Source: Allorhodoferax sp032337135
GTDB taxonomy: Bacteria; Pseudomonadota; Gammaproteobacteria; Burkholderiales; Burkholderiaceae_C
DNA: 64,000 nt
Assembly: GCF_032337135.1 (NCBI RefSeq)
Contig: NZ_JAVXZZ010000002.1
Coordinates: 62,001-126,000, forward strand
Reading direction: 5' to 3'
Shown: one piece after another, positions 16,501 through 25,412 of the stretch
Numbering within the stretch: the stretch's first letter is position 1
How the letters are laid out: each line of letters starts with the position of its first letter
Program-made: the position numbers and the translations under genes
The notes under the pieces: model-generated
The model's input: only the letters and a program-made list of their open reading frames with translations
Told to the model about the DNA's origin: nothing
Database searches by the model: none

Positions 16501-18012
16501 ATGAAGCCGATTTGGATCGTTGACGATGACCAGTCCATCCGCTTCGTGCTGGAAAAGGCACTGCAGCGCGAACAACTCCCCACCCGCAGTTTCAGCAACC
16601 CCCGGGATGTGCTGGCCGCGCTGGACGAGGAGGGTGATGTCCCCCAGGTATTGGTCAGCGATATCCGCATGCCGGGCGGTTCCGGCCTGGAATTGCTCGA
16701 CAAGGTCAAGGCCCGGTTCCCGGGCCTGCCCGTGATCATCATGACGGCGTTTTCCGACCTGGACAGTGCGGTGAGTGCCTTCCAGGGCGGCGCTTTCGAA
16801 TACCTGCCCAAACCCTTTGACCTGCCCAAGGCGGTGGAGCTGATCCGCCGTGCCGTGGAGGAAAGCCAGCGCGAGGAAGTGGCCGAGGAACGCATAGCCG
16901 CCGCGCCCGAAATGCTGGGCCAGGCCCCGGCCATGCAGGACGTGTTTCGTGCCATCGGCCGGCTGTCGCAGAGCAATGTCACGGTCATGATCACCGGCGA
17001 GTCCGGCTCCGGCAAGGAGCTGGTGGCGCGTGCCCTGCACAAGCATTCGCTGCGCAGCGAAGGGCCCTTCGTGGCCATCAACACCGCGGCGATCCCGAAG
17101 GATCTGCTGGAGAGCGAACTGTTCGGCCATGAGCGTGGCGCCTTCACCGGGGCGCAGACCATGCGCCGTGGACGTTTCGAGCAGGCCGAAGGCGGCACAC
17201 TGTTCCTCGACGAGATCGGCGACATGCCGTTCGAGCTGCAGACCCGCCTGCTGCGCGTGCTGTCCGACGGCAACTTCTACCGCGTGGGCGGCCACAGCGC
17301 CATCAAGGCCAACGTGCGCGTCATTGCGGCCACGCACCAGAACCTGGAACAGCGCGTCAAGGATGGCGGGTTCCGTGAGGACCTGTTCCACCGACTCAAC
17401 GTGATCCGGCTGCGCCTGCCGCCCTTGCGTGAACGCAAGGAAGACGTGGCCATGCTGACCCGCCATTTCCTGCAGCAGAGCGCACAGCAATTGGGCGTGG
17501 AGCCCAAGCGCATTTCTGACGCGGCCCTGGCCTGGCTGGAGAATTTCAGCTTCCCCGGCAACGTGCGCCAGCTGGAAAACCTGTGCCACTGGCTCACCGT
17601 CATGGCGCCGGCCCAGGTCATCGAACCCAAGGACCTGCCACCCGAAATCGGTGTCGTGGGTGACGCGGCGCCAGCAGCGGCCGCTGCCGCACCGCCGGTC
17701 GAGTCGGCCGCGCGCCCGGTGGTGGCACCCCTTACCGCCCCCGTGGCGGCCGTGGCGCTGCCTGTCGCTGCCGAGGCGGTAGCAGCGGGCAGTGGCGCGG
17801 GCTGGGAGCGCGACCTGGAGCAGGAAGCCCAGGCCCTGCTGGAGCAGGGACGCACCGATGTCTGGGACGTGCTGACACGTCGCTTCGAGTCCAGCCTGAT
17901 CCAGACCGCCTTGCAGGCGACACGCGGGCGCCGCATCGAAGCGGCCCACAAGCTCGGCATCGGGCGCAACACCATCACCCGCAAGATCCAGGAGCTCGGG
18001 CTCGAAGACTGA
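16501..18012 (+). CDS. glnG: Nitrogen regulator NtrC (sigma-54 activator)
   Basis: 503 residues from ATG 16501. The receiver domain has DDD at 8-10 and phospho-acceptor Asp54 (LVSDIRMPGG). The AAA+ domain has Walker A GESGSGKE (167-174) and the sigma-54 contact loop GAFTGA (214-219). A C-terminal Fis-type helix-turn-helix lies at about 465-503. Between them is an unusually long Ala/Pro/Val linker, about residues 405-455. It should bind the TGCACC-type sites upstream of glnA. It is encoded 72 bases after ntrB. Confidence 0.97.
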   Translation: MKPIWIVDDDQSIRFVLEKALQREQLPTRSFSNPRDVLAALDEEGDVPQVLVSDIRMPGGSGLELLDKVKARFPGLPVIIMTAFSDLDSAVSAFQGGAFEYLPKPFDLPKAVELIRRAVEESQREEVAEERIAAAPEMLGQAPAMQDVFRAIGRLSQSNVTVMITGESGSGKELVARALHKHSLRSEGPFVAINTAAIPKDLLESELFGHERGAFTGAQTMRRGRFEQAEGGTLFLDEIGDMPFELQTRLLRVLSDGNFYRVGGHSAIKANVRVIAATHQNLEQRVKDGGFREDLFHRLNVIRLRLPPLRERKEDVAMLTRHFLQQSAQQLGVEPKRISDAALAWLENFSFPGNVRQLENLCHWLTVMAPAQVIEPKDLPPEIGVVGDAAPAAAAAAPPVESAARPVVAPLTAPVAAVALPVAAEAVAAGSGAGWERDLEQEAQALLEQGRTDVWDVLTRRFESSLIQTALQATRGRRIEAAHKLGIGRNTITRKIQELGLED

Positions 18013-18015
18013 TGG

Positions 18016-18072
18016 CATTTTTGGTGCTGAGCCCACGGAAACACTGCGTAGGCAGCTACGCTATTGATAGCG
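18016..18072 (+). repeat. 57-bp dispersed repeat, copy A
   Basis: Intergenic copy between ntrC and the GNAT gene. The most conserved part is ACTGCGTAGGCAGCTACG followed by GATAGCG. It aligns end to end with copies at 24293, 39877 and 43535, in the same orientation. Confidence 0.85.
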
Positions 18073-18084
18073 ACTGAAGTAGCC

Positions 18085-18987
18085 ATGCACATTGAGATCG
18101 ACGACCTGCGCCGCCCCCAGGTGGCGGAACTGCTCGAAGAGCACCTGGAGGACATGCGGGCCTGGTCCCCGCCCGAGAGTGTGCATGCGCTGGATCTGGA
18201 TCGGCTGCGCCAACCCGGCATCACGTTCTGGACCGTGTGGGAGGGCGACGAATTGTTGGCCTGTGGCGCCATCAAGCGGCTCGACGCCTTGCATGGGGAA
18301 CTCAAGTCCATGCGGACCGCGCGCAAGGCCCGTGGCCGCGGTGCGGCAACCCTGCTGCTGCGCCATGCCTTGGCGCAGGCGCGCCAGTGGGGGCTGCAGC
18401 GCCTGAGTCTGGAAACGGGTACCACTGAGGGCTTTGCGGCAGCGCACCGTCTCTACGCGCGCCATGGCTTTGTCGATTGCGGCCCCTTTGCCGACTATGC
18501 GCCGGACCCGTTCAGCCGGTTCATGACCTATGTCCTGGGGCCAGGCGTCCAGGTACGTGATGCCTGCGTGGACGACGCCTCCGCGATCAGTGCTTTGCTC
18601 ACCAGCCTCGGCTACCCCGGCACGGAAAACCTTGTTCCGGCCAAAATTGCCCTGTTGTGCTCGCACCCCGATGCGCGCTTGCTGGTGGCGGTGGATGGGG
18701 ACCAGGTGCTGGGGGTGGTGTCATTGCACTTTGTGCCACAACTGGCCTTGGCCGGTGACTTCTGCCGCATCAGCTACTTGTGCGTGGGGGATGGCGCACG
18801 CAGTCGGGGGGTAGGCGCGGCCCTGGTGGCGCAGGTCGAAGCCATGGCACGCGAGCGTGGCTGTGACCGCATCGAACTGCACTGCCACAGCCGCCGTGTC
18901 GATGCCCACCGCTTCTATGACCGTCAGGGCTACGAGGAGTCGCCCAAGTACCTTATGAAGCTGCTGGCGCACCCGAATTTACCCTGA
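18085..18987 (+). CDS. Double-domain GNAT acetyltransferase
   Basis: 300 residues from ATG 18085. Two GNAT folds are joined head to tail: the first (about 1-152) has the acetyl-CoA loop RKARGRGAATLLL and a typical GNAT ending (SRFMTYVLG); the second (about 155-298) has GARSRGVGAALVAQVE and RFYDRQGYEE. Each looks complete. Substrates are unknown. The gene is bracketed by copies A and B of the dispersed repeat. The junction at about residue 153 reads like an old stop lost by fusion of two neighbouring genes. Confidence 0.85.
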   Translation: MHIEIDDLRRPQVAELLEEHLEDMRAWSPPESVHALDLDRLRQPGITFWTVWEGDELLACGAIKRLDALHGELKSMRTARKARGRGAATLLLRHALAQARQWGLQRLSLETGTTEGFAAAHRLYARHGFVDCGPFADYAPDPFSRFMTYVLGPGVQVRDACVDDASAISALLTSLGYPGTENLVPAKIALLCSHPDARLLVAVDGDQVLGVVSLHFVPQLALAGDFCRISYLCVGDGARSRGVGAALVAQVEAMARERGCDRIELHCHSRRVDAHRFYDRQGYEESPKYLMKLLAHPNLP

Positions 18988-19041
18988 AATTCGGCTGCAT
19001 CCCGCATATCCACTGCGTAGTCAGCAAGTAAATCAATAGCG
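18985..19041 (+). repeat. 57-bp dispersed repeat, copy B (diverged)
   Basis: Starts with the stop codon of the GNAT gene and runs past the stop codon of the minus-strand RND permease, whose last codons (R, Y, stop) fall inside it. Conserved core ACTGCGTAGTCAGC and AATCAATAGCG. Confidence 0.7.
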
Positions 19042-22000
19042 TCCTACTTCGGGTTTCAGGTCGTCCGTGGGTTCCGGGCGGGTGTCCGGGCCGGTGCCGC
19101 TGAAGCGGTCCATCGCCAGGTACAGCACCGGGGTGATGAAGAGGGTGATGGCCTGCGAGAACACCAGACCGCCCACCACGGCCAGGCCCAGGGGCTGGCG
19201 CAGTTCGGCGCCGGCCCCAATGCCCAGCGCAATCGGCAGCGCGCCCATCAGCGCAGCCAGCGTGGTCATCATGATGGGGCGGAAGCGCAGCACGCAGGCT
19301 TCGTGGATGGCCTGCTCGGGCGTCATGCCGTGGTGGCGCTGGGCTTCCAGGGCGAAGTCGATCATCATGATGGCGTTTTTCTTCACGATGCCGATGAGCA
19401 TCACGATGCCGATGGTGGCGATCAGCGTCAGGTCCTGTCCGAACAGCATCAGCGTGGCGAGCGCCCCCACGGCCGCCGAGGGCAGGCCCGCGAGGATGGT
19501 CAGCGGGTGGATGAAGCTCTCGTACAGCACGCCCAGCAGCACGTAGATCACCACCAGCGCGGCGATGATGAGGATGGCCTGGTTGCCCTGCGAACTCTTG
19601 AACACCGCCGCGTCACCGCCGTAGGTGGCGATGATGGAGTCCGGCATCTGCAGCTTGGCACGCGCCTCGTCGATGCGCGCGGTGGCGTCGCCCAGCGCGG
19701 CGCCCGGTGCCAGGTTGAACGAGATGGTAATGGCCTGCAGCTGCCCCACGTGGTTGAAGGAGGTGGCACCGATGCCACGCTCCACCCGCACGAACGAGGC
19801 CAGCGGCACCAGCGCGCCGGTGTTGGAGCGCACGTACAGGGTGTTGAGTGCCTGTTCGTCTTCCTTCATTTCCGGTGCACTTTGCAGGATGACCGAATAG
19901 GTGTCGGTGGGCGTGTAGATGGTGGACACCTGGCGCTCGCCCAGGGCGTTGTAGAGGGTCTGGCGCGTCGCCTCGATGCTCACGCCCAGCGTGGCGGCAC
20001 GTTCCTGGTCGATCTTGAGCTTGGCCTGCAGGCCGCGGAACTGGGCATCGCTGGTCACATCGCGGAACAGCGGGTCGCCGCGCAGGGCGTCCTGCAGCTT
20101 GCGCGCCCACTCGCCGATCTCGCCCGCATTCACGCTTTGCAGGATGTACTGGTACTGGGCCTTGCTCTGGCGTCCGCCGAGCTGCAGGTTCTGCACCGAG
20201 CGCATGAAGACGTTGAGGCCGGCCACCTGGCGCAGCTGCTTGCGCAGGTCTTCGATGATCTGCTTGGCCGAGGCGCGTTCGCTGCGCGGTTTGAGCGTGA
20301 CGAACATGCGCCCGTTGTTCACGGTGCCCGACACGCCCGAGCCGTTGAAGGAGTTGACGGCTGCCACCCCCGGGTGCTGGCGCACGATCGCTTCGGCGCG
20401 TTGCTGCAGGCGCACCATTTCCTCGAAGGACACGTCCTCGCTGCCCTCGGTAGTCACCTGGATCTGGCCGATGTCCTCTTCGGGGAAGAAGCCCTTGGGG
20501 ATCACCATGGCCAGCCACACGGTGGCCACCAGCGTGCCCAGCGCCAGCAGCAGCACGCTCTTGCGCCAGCGCAGGGCCAGGTCCAGCATGCGGGTGTAGC
20601 CTGCCAGCAGCAGGTTGAAGCCGGTCTCGAAACTGTGCACCAAGGCACTGGGCGGTTTCTTGTGCGCTTCGTCCGACAGGAAGCGTGCGGCCAGCATGGG
20701 CACCAGCGTGAGCGACACGAAGGCCGACACCACGATGGACAGACCCACCACCACGGCGAACTCGTGGAACAGCAGGCCGATGACACCGGGCATGAAGAAG
20801 ATGGGAATGAACACCGCGATCAGCGAGGTGGAGATGGAGATGATGGTGAAGCCCACTTCACGGGCCCCGCGCAGCGCGGCCCCGAACGGGTCTTCGCCGT
20901 GCTCCACGTGGCGGATGATGTTTTCCAGCACCACGATGGCGTCGTCCACCACCAGGCCCACGGCCAGCGTCAGGCCCAAGAGCGAGATATTGTCCAGGCT
21001 GTAGTGCAGGCCCCACAGCAGGGCCACGGCACCGATCAGCGACACCGGCAGGGACAAGGTGGGAATGACGGTGGCGACAAAGCGGCGCAGGAACAGGAAG
21101 ATGACCAGCACCACTAGCGCCACGGTGCCGGCCAGGGTCAGGCCCACGTCGTGCAGGGCTTCGCGCACCGACAGCGAGCGGTCGTTGATGGGCGTCATGC
21201 GCACGCTTTGCGGCAGCTGCGCCTGCATGGCGGGCAGGGCGGCGCGCACTGCGTCCACCACGGCCACGGTGTTGGCACCGGGCTGGCGCTGGATGGCCAG
21301 AGTGATCGACGGGTCGCCGTTGAAGGTGGCGAAGGTGCGCAGGTTCTCGATGCTGTCTTCCACCTGGGCCACATCGCGCAGGCGCACCGGGGCGCCACCG
21401 CGGAAGGCGATCACGAGGTTGCCGAACTGCTCGGCGTTGCGCAGCGTCTGGGATGCCTGCAGCACCAGGGTCTGGCGCTTGTTTTCCAGCGTACCCAGCG
21501 GGGTGTTGCTGTTGGCCGCGCGCAGGGCACTGGCGAGTTCGTCCCAGCCCAGGTTGCGCTGCACCAGGGCCTGCGGGTTCACGCGCACACGCACGGCGAA
21601 ACGCTTGGAGCCGAAGATGTTGACCTGGGCAATGCCGTCGATGGTGGTGAGCGTGGGCACCAGCAGGTGCTCGGCATAGTCCTGCAGTTCCTGCGGGCTG
21701 ATGGCAGGCGACGTGAGCGAGATGAGCAGTACCGGGGCGTCGGCCGGGTTCACCTTGCGGTAGCTCGGCGGGTTGGTCATGTCGGACGGCAGCGAGCGCT
21801 GGGCGCGCAATAGCGCGGCCTGCACGTCCACGGCGGCGGCGTCGATGTTGCGGCCGTCCTCGAATTCGAGCGTGAGCGAGGTGTTGTCCTGGGTACTGAC
21901 CGAGCTGATGGTCTTCAGGCCCGGCACGGTCTGGAACTGCTTTTCCAGCACCAGCGCCACCGAGCTCGCCATGGTTTCGGGGTTGGCGCCGGGCAGCGAG

Positions 22001-22146
22001 GCCGAGACGCTGATGACCGGGGTATCGTAGCTGGGCAGTGCTGCCACCGGAATGCTGCGCAGGCCGATGATGCCGGCCGCGATGATGGCCAGGTTCAGCA
22101 GCACCGTCATCACCGGACGGCGGATGAACAATTCGGACAGGTTCAT
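19033..22146 (-). CDS. RND efflux pump permease (MdtC/MuxC type)
   Basis: 1037 residues, full length for HAE-1 RND transporters. It opens MNLSELFIRRPVMTVLLNLAI, has the proton-relay acidic pair in VGLVVDDAIVVLENI (TM4), and ends with the usual 12-helix pattern. It works in the inner membrane as a proton-driven trimer exporting drugs or other amphiphiles. Its adaptor gene lies immediately upstream, 15 bases away. No outer-membrane TolC/OprM gene is nearby, so the tunnel is probably shared with other pumps. The final two codons and stop fall in repeat copy B. Confidence 0.95.
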   Translation of the reverse strand: MNLSELFIRRPVMTVLLNLAIIAAGIIGLRSIPVAALPSYDTPVISVSASLPGANPETMASSVALVLEKQFQTVPGLKTISSVSTQDNTSLTLEFEDGRNIDAAAVDVQAALLRAQRSLPSDMTNPPSYRKVNPADAPVLLISLTSPAISPQELQDYAEHLLVPTLTTIDGIAQVNIFGSKRFAVRVRVNPQALVQRNLGWDELASALRAANSNTPLGTLENKRQTLVLQASQTLRNAEQFGNLVIAFRGGAPVRLRDVAQVEDSIENLRTFATFNGDPSITLAIQRQPGANTVAVVDAVRAALPAMQAQLPQSVRMTPINDRSLSVREALHDVGLTLAGTVALVVLVIFLFLRRFVATVIPTLSLPVSLIGAVALLWGLHYSLDNISLLGLTLAVGLVVDDAIVVLENIIRHVEHGEDPFGAALRGAREVGFTIISISTSLIAVFIPIFFMPGVIGLLFHEFAVVVGLSIVVSAFVSLTLVPMLAARFLSDEAHKKPPSALVHSFETGFNLLLAGYTRMLDLALRWRKSVLLLALGTLVATVWLAMVIPKGFFPEEDIGQIQVTTEGSEDVSFEEMVRLQQRAEAIVRQHPGVAAVNSFNGSGVSGTVNNGRMFVTLKPRSERASAKQIIEDLRKQLRQVAGLNVFMRSVQNLQLGGRQSKAQYQYILQSVNAGEIGEWARKLQDALRGDPLFRDVTSDAQFRGLQAKLKIDQERAATLGVSIEATRQTLYNALGERQVSTIYTPTDTYSVILQSAPEMKEDEQALNTLYVRSNTGALVPLASFVRVERGIGATSFNHVGQLQAITISFNLAPGAALGDATARIDEARAKLQMPDSIIATYGGDAAVFKSSQGNQAILIIAALVVIYVLLGVLYESFIHPLTILAGLPSAAVGALATLMLFGQDLTLIATIGIVMLIGIVKKNAIMMIDFALEAQRHHGMTPEQAIHEACVLRFRPIMMTTLAALMGALPIALGIGAGAELRQPLGLAVVGGLVFSQAITLFITPVLYLAMDRFSGTGPDTRPEPTDDLKPEVGRY

Positions 22147-22161
22147 GGCGGGGCCTCGGGA

Positions 22162-23400
22162 TTACTGCGCGGAGGCCGCAGGGCGGGGGGCGTCGGCGCT
22201 CTTGGCGGCGCCGTCCTTGCTGCCGGCCTTGTCGGCTCCCTTGTCCTGCGGCTTGCGCTCCACCAGCGCGGCACCCGGGCGCACGTTCTGGCGCCCGTCG
22301 AGCACGATGCGCTCATCGCCCTTCAGGCCCGTCACTGCCGCTTCGCCATTGGCGGCATAGACGGTCTTGATGGGTTTGGCCACGGCCTTGCCGTCTTCCA
22401 GCACGAACACCGCGGTGCCGCGCTGCGAGGTAACGATGGCGGCCTGCGGGATCACCAGTGCGTCGTTGAGCTGTTTGAGCGTGAGTGCCACCTGCACGTA
22501 GGCGCCCGGCCACAGGGCCTGGTCCTTGTTGGCAAAGTTGGCCTTGGCCTTGATCGTGCCCGAGGCCGCATCGACCTGGCTATCGACGAACTGCAGCTTG
22601 CCCTGCACGGTGGCGCCGGTGGCGGGCAGGGTGGCCGTCACGGTGCCCTTGCCGCTGGCCACGGCCCGCAGGGCGTCGGCGAGCTGGTCCTGCGGCAGCG
22701 TGAACTGCACCTGGATCGGGTCGAGCTGGGTGATGGTGGTGATGGCGGTCTGGTTGGCGATCAGCGCGCTGCCGGGGTTCACGCCCACCAGTCCGACGCG
22801 GCCGGAAATGGGCGCCTTGACGGTACCGTAGGAGAGCGTCACGCGGGCCTGGTCGATGGCAGCCTGGTCGGCCGCCACATTGGCGCTTTGGGCGTCCACC
22901 TGGGCCTGGGCCGTGTCGACGGCGCTCTGGGACATGAATTTCTGCGCCACCAGGTCCTTGGCGCGTGCCAGCTGGCGCTGGGCATCGGCCAGGGCGGCCT
23001 GGTCCTTGGCCTTCTGCGCCGTCAGCCGAGCCACGTTGGCCTCGTCGTTGCGCGTATCCAAGGTCACCAGCCGCTCGCCGGCCTTGACCCATTGGCCCTC
23101 CTTCACGTGCACCGCCACCACCGGGTTGCTGGCCTGGGCGCGCACGTCCACCGCCGTCACCGCCACCACGGTGCCGGTGGTGCGCAGGTCCAGGCCCATG
23201 TCGCGCTTTTGTGGCTGTACCAGGGTGACGCTGACCGGGGCGCCGGTGGCGGGTGCACTGGCGCCATTGGCCGGTGCGGAAGCGGTGGGGGCGGAGGCTG
23301 CTGCCGCGGGGCTGGCGCTGTTGCTGGCGGGCTGGCAGGCGCTCAGTAGGGCGGCCAGTGCCAGCAGGGCCAGGGGGCGGAAATGGATGGGTGCGTGCAT
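22162..23400 (-). CDS. RND efflux periplasmic adaptor lipoprotein
   Basis: 412 residues. The start at 23400 gives a signal sequence with a lipobox LLSAC (Cys22); an upstream extension of 43 residues is rejected. An A/S/P-rich linker (24-65) leads to the biotinyl-lipoyl/coiled-coil hairpin part (about 75-220, with ATLTAQ-like heptads around KAKDQAALADAQRQLARAKD) and beta-barrel domain with VKAPISGRVGLV. It is anchored in the outer leaflet of the inner membrane and links the RND pump to an outer-membrane channel. A lysine/alanine tail of about 30 residues follows the last beta domain. Confidence 0.94.
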   Translation of the reverse strand: MHAPIHFRPLALLALAALLSACQPASNSASPAAAASAPTASAPANGASAPATGAPVSVTLVQPQKRDMGLDLRTTGTVVAVTAVDVRAQASNPVVAVHVKEGQWVKAGERLVTLDTRNDEANVARLTAQKAKDQAALADAQRQLARAKDLVAQKFMSQSAVDTAQAQVDAQSANVAADQAAIDQARVTLSYGTVKAPISGRVGLVGVNPGSALIANQTAITTITQLDPIQVQFTLPQDQLADALRAVASGKGTVTATLPATGATVQGKLQFVDSQVDAASGTIKAKANFANKDQALWPGAYVQVALTLKQLNDALVIPQAAIVTSQRGTAVFVLEDGKAVAKPIKTVYAANGEAAVTGLKGDERIVLDGRQNVRPGAALVERKPQDKGADKAGSKDGAAKSADAPRPAASAQ

Positions 23401-23515
23401 GGAACGATCCAACGGAATAGGCGGCAGGTGGGGCGGCGGGTGGGGCAGCGGGGCCGAACTGAAACCCACGATGGTAAGGGACATGGGCTTTCCCCCGCTG
23501 ACGCCTTGCTTAGCT

Positions 23516-24289
23516 TTACCCAGCTTCACCCAGGGTCAGCACCACCGGCGCATGGTCGCTGGGGCGCTCGTTCTTGCGCGGCGTCTTGTCGACCTCGCAG
23601 GCCGTGGCGCGGGTCTTGAGGGCGTCGGTGATGAGGATGTGGTCGATGCGCAGGCCGCGGTTGCGGCGAAAGCCGAAGTCGCGGTAGTCCCACCAGCTGT
23701 AGGTCTTGGGCGGATGGGGAAACAGGCGCAGGCTGTCGTGCAGGCCCAGGGCCACCAGGGCCCGCAGGTGGTAGCGCTCCTCTTCGGTGCAGTGGATGGT
23801 GCCCTCCAGGGCCACCGGGTCCCAAACGTCCGCTTCGTCGAACGTGATGTTGTAGTCGCCCATCAGTACCAGCTGCGGGTGGGCTTCCAGCTCGATCTTG
23901 AGCCAGCGGCGCAGGGCCGAGAGCCATTCCATCTTGTATTCGAACTTGTCGCTGCCGGGCTCCTGCCCATTGGGGAAGTAGGCGCCGACCACGCGTACCC
24001 CCTGCACGGTGGCGGTGATGACGCGGGCCATGTCGTCGTCGAAGCCCGGGATGTTCTTCACCACGTCGGCAGCCGGTGCCTTGGTGATCAGCGCCACGCC
24101 GTTGTAGGTCTTCTGGCCAAAGCACACGCTCTGGTAGCCGGCGGCGGCAAAGGCATCGTGCGGAAACTTGTCGTCCGTCATCTTGAGTTCCTGCAGCGCC
24201 AGCACGTCCACGGGGTTGGCGGCCAGCCAGTCCAGCACCTGCGGCAGGCGAACCGAGAGGGAATTGACGTTCCAGGTGGCAAGTTTCAT
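23516..24289 (-). CDS. xth: Exodeoxyribonuclease III
   Basis: 257 residues from ATG 24289 (MKLATWNVNSLSVRLP); an ATG two codons upstream (24295) is contributed by the adjoining repeat. This AP endonuclease and 3'-5' exonuclease works in base excision repair. Motifs are WNVNSL, ELKMTD (metal-binding Glu), GDYNI, and the closing DHAPVV with the catalytic histidine. Length is normal. It stands alone between the efflux operon and lysR. Confidence 0.95.
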   Translation of the reverse strand: MKLATWNVNSLSVRLPQVLDWLAANPVDVLALQELKMTDDKFPHDAFAAAGYQSVCFGQKTYNGVALITKAPAADVVKNIPGFDDDMARVITATVQGVRVVGAYFPNGQEPGSDKFEYKMEWLSALRRWLKIELEAHPQLVLMGDYNITFDEADVWDPVALEGTIHCTEEERYHLRALVALGLHDSLRLFPHPPKTYSWWDYRDFGFRRNRGLRIDHILITDALKTRATACEVDKTPRKNERPSDHAPVVLTLGEAG

Positions 24290-24292
24290 GGT

Positions 24293-24348
24293 CATTTTGG
24301 GGTTTGGCCCGCGCGGATACTGCGTAGGCAGCTATGAAATATGTAGCA
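24293..24348 (+). repeat. 57-bp dispersed repeat, copy C
   Basis: Between xth and the LysR gene, both on the minus strand. Core TACTGCGTAGGCAGCTATG. Its left edge, read on the minus strand, is CCAAAATGACC and supplies an alternative start codon for xth. Confidence 0.85.
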
Positions 24349-24375
24349 ATTGAGGGGCGCTCGGCGCGTTCGCAC

Positions 24376-25311
24376 TCAGGGCGTGGCTTGCGAGTGTGCC
24401 ACCAAGGCCTGGTCGTGGGTTTCCAGCAGGGCCATGAAGCGCTGGGCGGCCGGAGAGAGGGTGCGCGCCGAGAGCCAGGCGCAGGCAAAGCGCACGTGGA
24501 CCCCCAGGTCAATGCCGGGCAGGCAGACCAGCTGGCCTGACGCCACCTCGGCCGCCACCATGAAGTCCGGCATCAGAGACACCGCGTCGCTGTGGCGCAG
24601 CACGTCCTTGAGCATGCCGGAGAGGTCGCATTCCACCGCCAGCAGCCCGCGCTTCGGTGATGGCGACCGGCTGGCCGCGGGCAGCACGCTGTGCAGCAGC
24701 GTGGCCTGCGCCGGTGTCAAACTGGGCCCGACCAGCGGGTAGGAGAACACCTGGGTGGCGCTCGGTGCCGGGCCCTGGGTCAGCGGGTGCTGCGGGCGGC
24801 ACACGGCCACCATGGGGTGCTCGTGCAGGGGTCGGACCGTGAAGTCCTCCATCTGCGCTACCTGGCTGGGTTCCAGCACGATCAGGTCCACGTCGCGGGC
24901 GCGGGCGCGCTCGGGCAGTTCCTGCCAGGGTGCCAGCACGGTCTTGATGCGCAGGCCCGGGTGGGCCCGGTTCAGCTGCCCCATGGGCGGGCCGACCAGG
25001 GCCGAGCCGCCATAGGGGCCGACGCCGATGCGCAGCTCACCGAGCTCCAGCCCCTGGGTGAGCGCGATGTCGCGTTCCAGGTCGCGGGTGGCGATGTCCA
25101 GGCGCCGCGCATGGTCCAGCAGCAGCTGGCCGATGGCGGTGGGGGCCACATCGCCACGCTGGCGTTCCACCACCGGCGCGCCGACTTCGGCCTCCAGGGC
25201 CTGGATGCTGCGTGACAGCGCACTCTGGGTCAGGTGCACGGCGTCGGCCGCGCGGCTGAAGCTGCCGTGCTCGACGATGGCCATCAGATGGCGAAGGTGG
25301 CGAAGTTCCAT
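24376..25311 (-). CDS. LysR-type transcriptional regulator
   Basis: 311 residues. An N-terminal winged helix-turn-helix (1-60: FSRAADAVHLTQSALSRSIQALE) is followed by a LysR substrate-binding domain. It is divergently transcribed from the alkyl sulfatase gene across 101 bases that contain a dyad CCAATG-N9-CATTGG, the usual layout for an LTTR and its target. The natural ligand is unknown. Confidence 0.92.
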   Translation of the reverse strand: MELRHLRHLMAIVEHGSFSRAADAVHLTQSALSRSIQALEAEVGAPVVERQRGDVAPTAIGQLLLDHARRLDIATRDLERDIALTQGLELGELRIGVGPYGGSALVGPPMGQLNRAHPGLRIKTVLAPWQELPERARARDVDLIVLEPSQVAQMEDFTVRPLHEHPMVAVCRPQHPLTQGPAPSATQVFSYPLVGPSLTPAQATLLHSVLPAASRSPSPKRGLLAVECDLSGMLKDVLRHSDAVSLMPDFMVAAEVASGQLVCLPGIDLGVHVRFACAWLSARTLSPAAQRFMALLETHDQALVAHSQATP

Positions 25312-25332
25312 GTATGAATTCTAATCATCAAA

Positions 25333-25353
25333 CCAATGTTTCAAATGCATTGG
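25333..25353 (+). promoter_or_regulatory. Dyad operator between lysR and alkyl sulfatase
   Basis: CCAATG (25333-25338) and CATTGG (25348-25353) are perfect inverted arms with nine bases between. It sits 22 bases from the lysR start and is a good candidate for LysR-type autoregulation and sulfatase control. Confidence 0.5.
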
Positions 25354-25412
25354 ACAAATACCTGTATGCGGGAGAAGATCGCGGCCATCGCCCCATCCGA
25401 GGGTGTTTTTCC

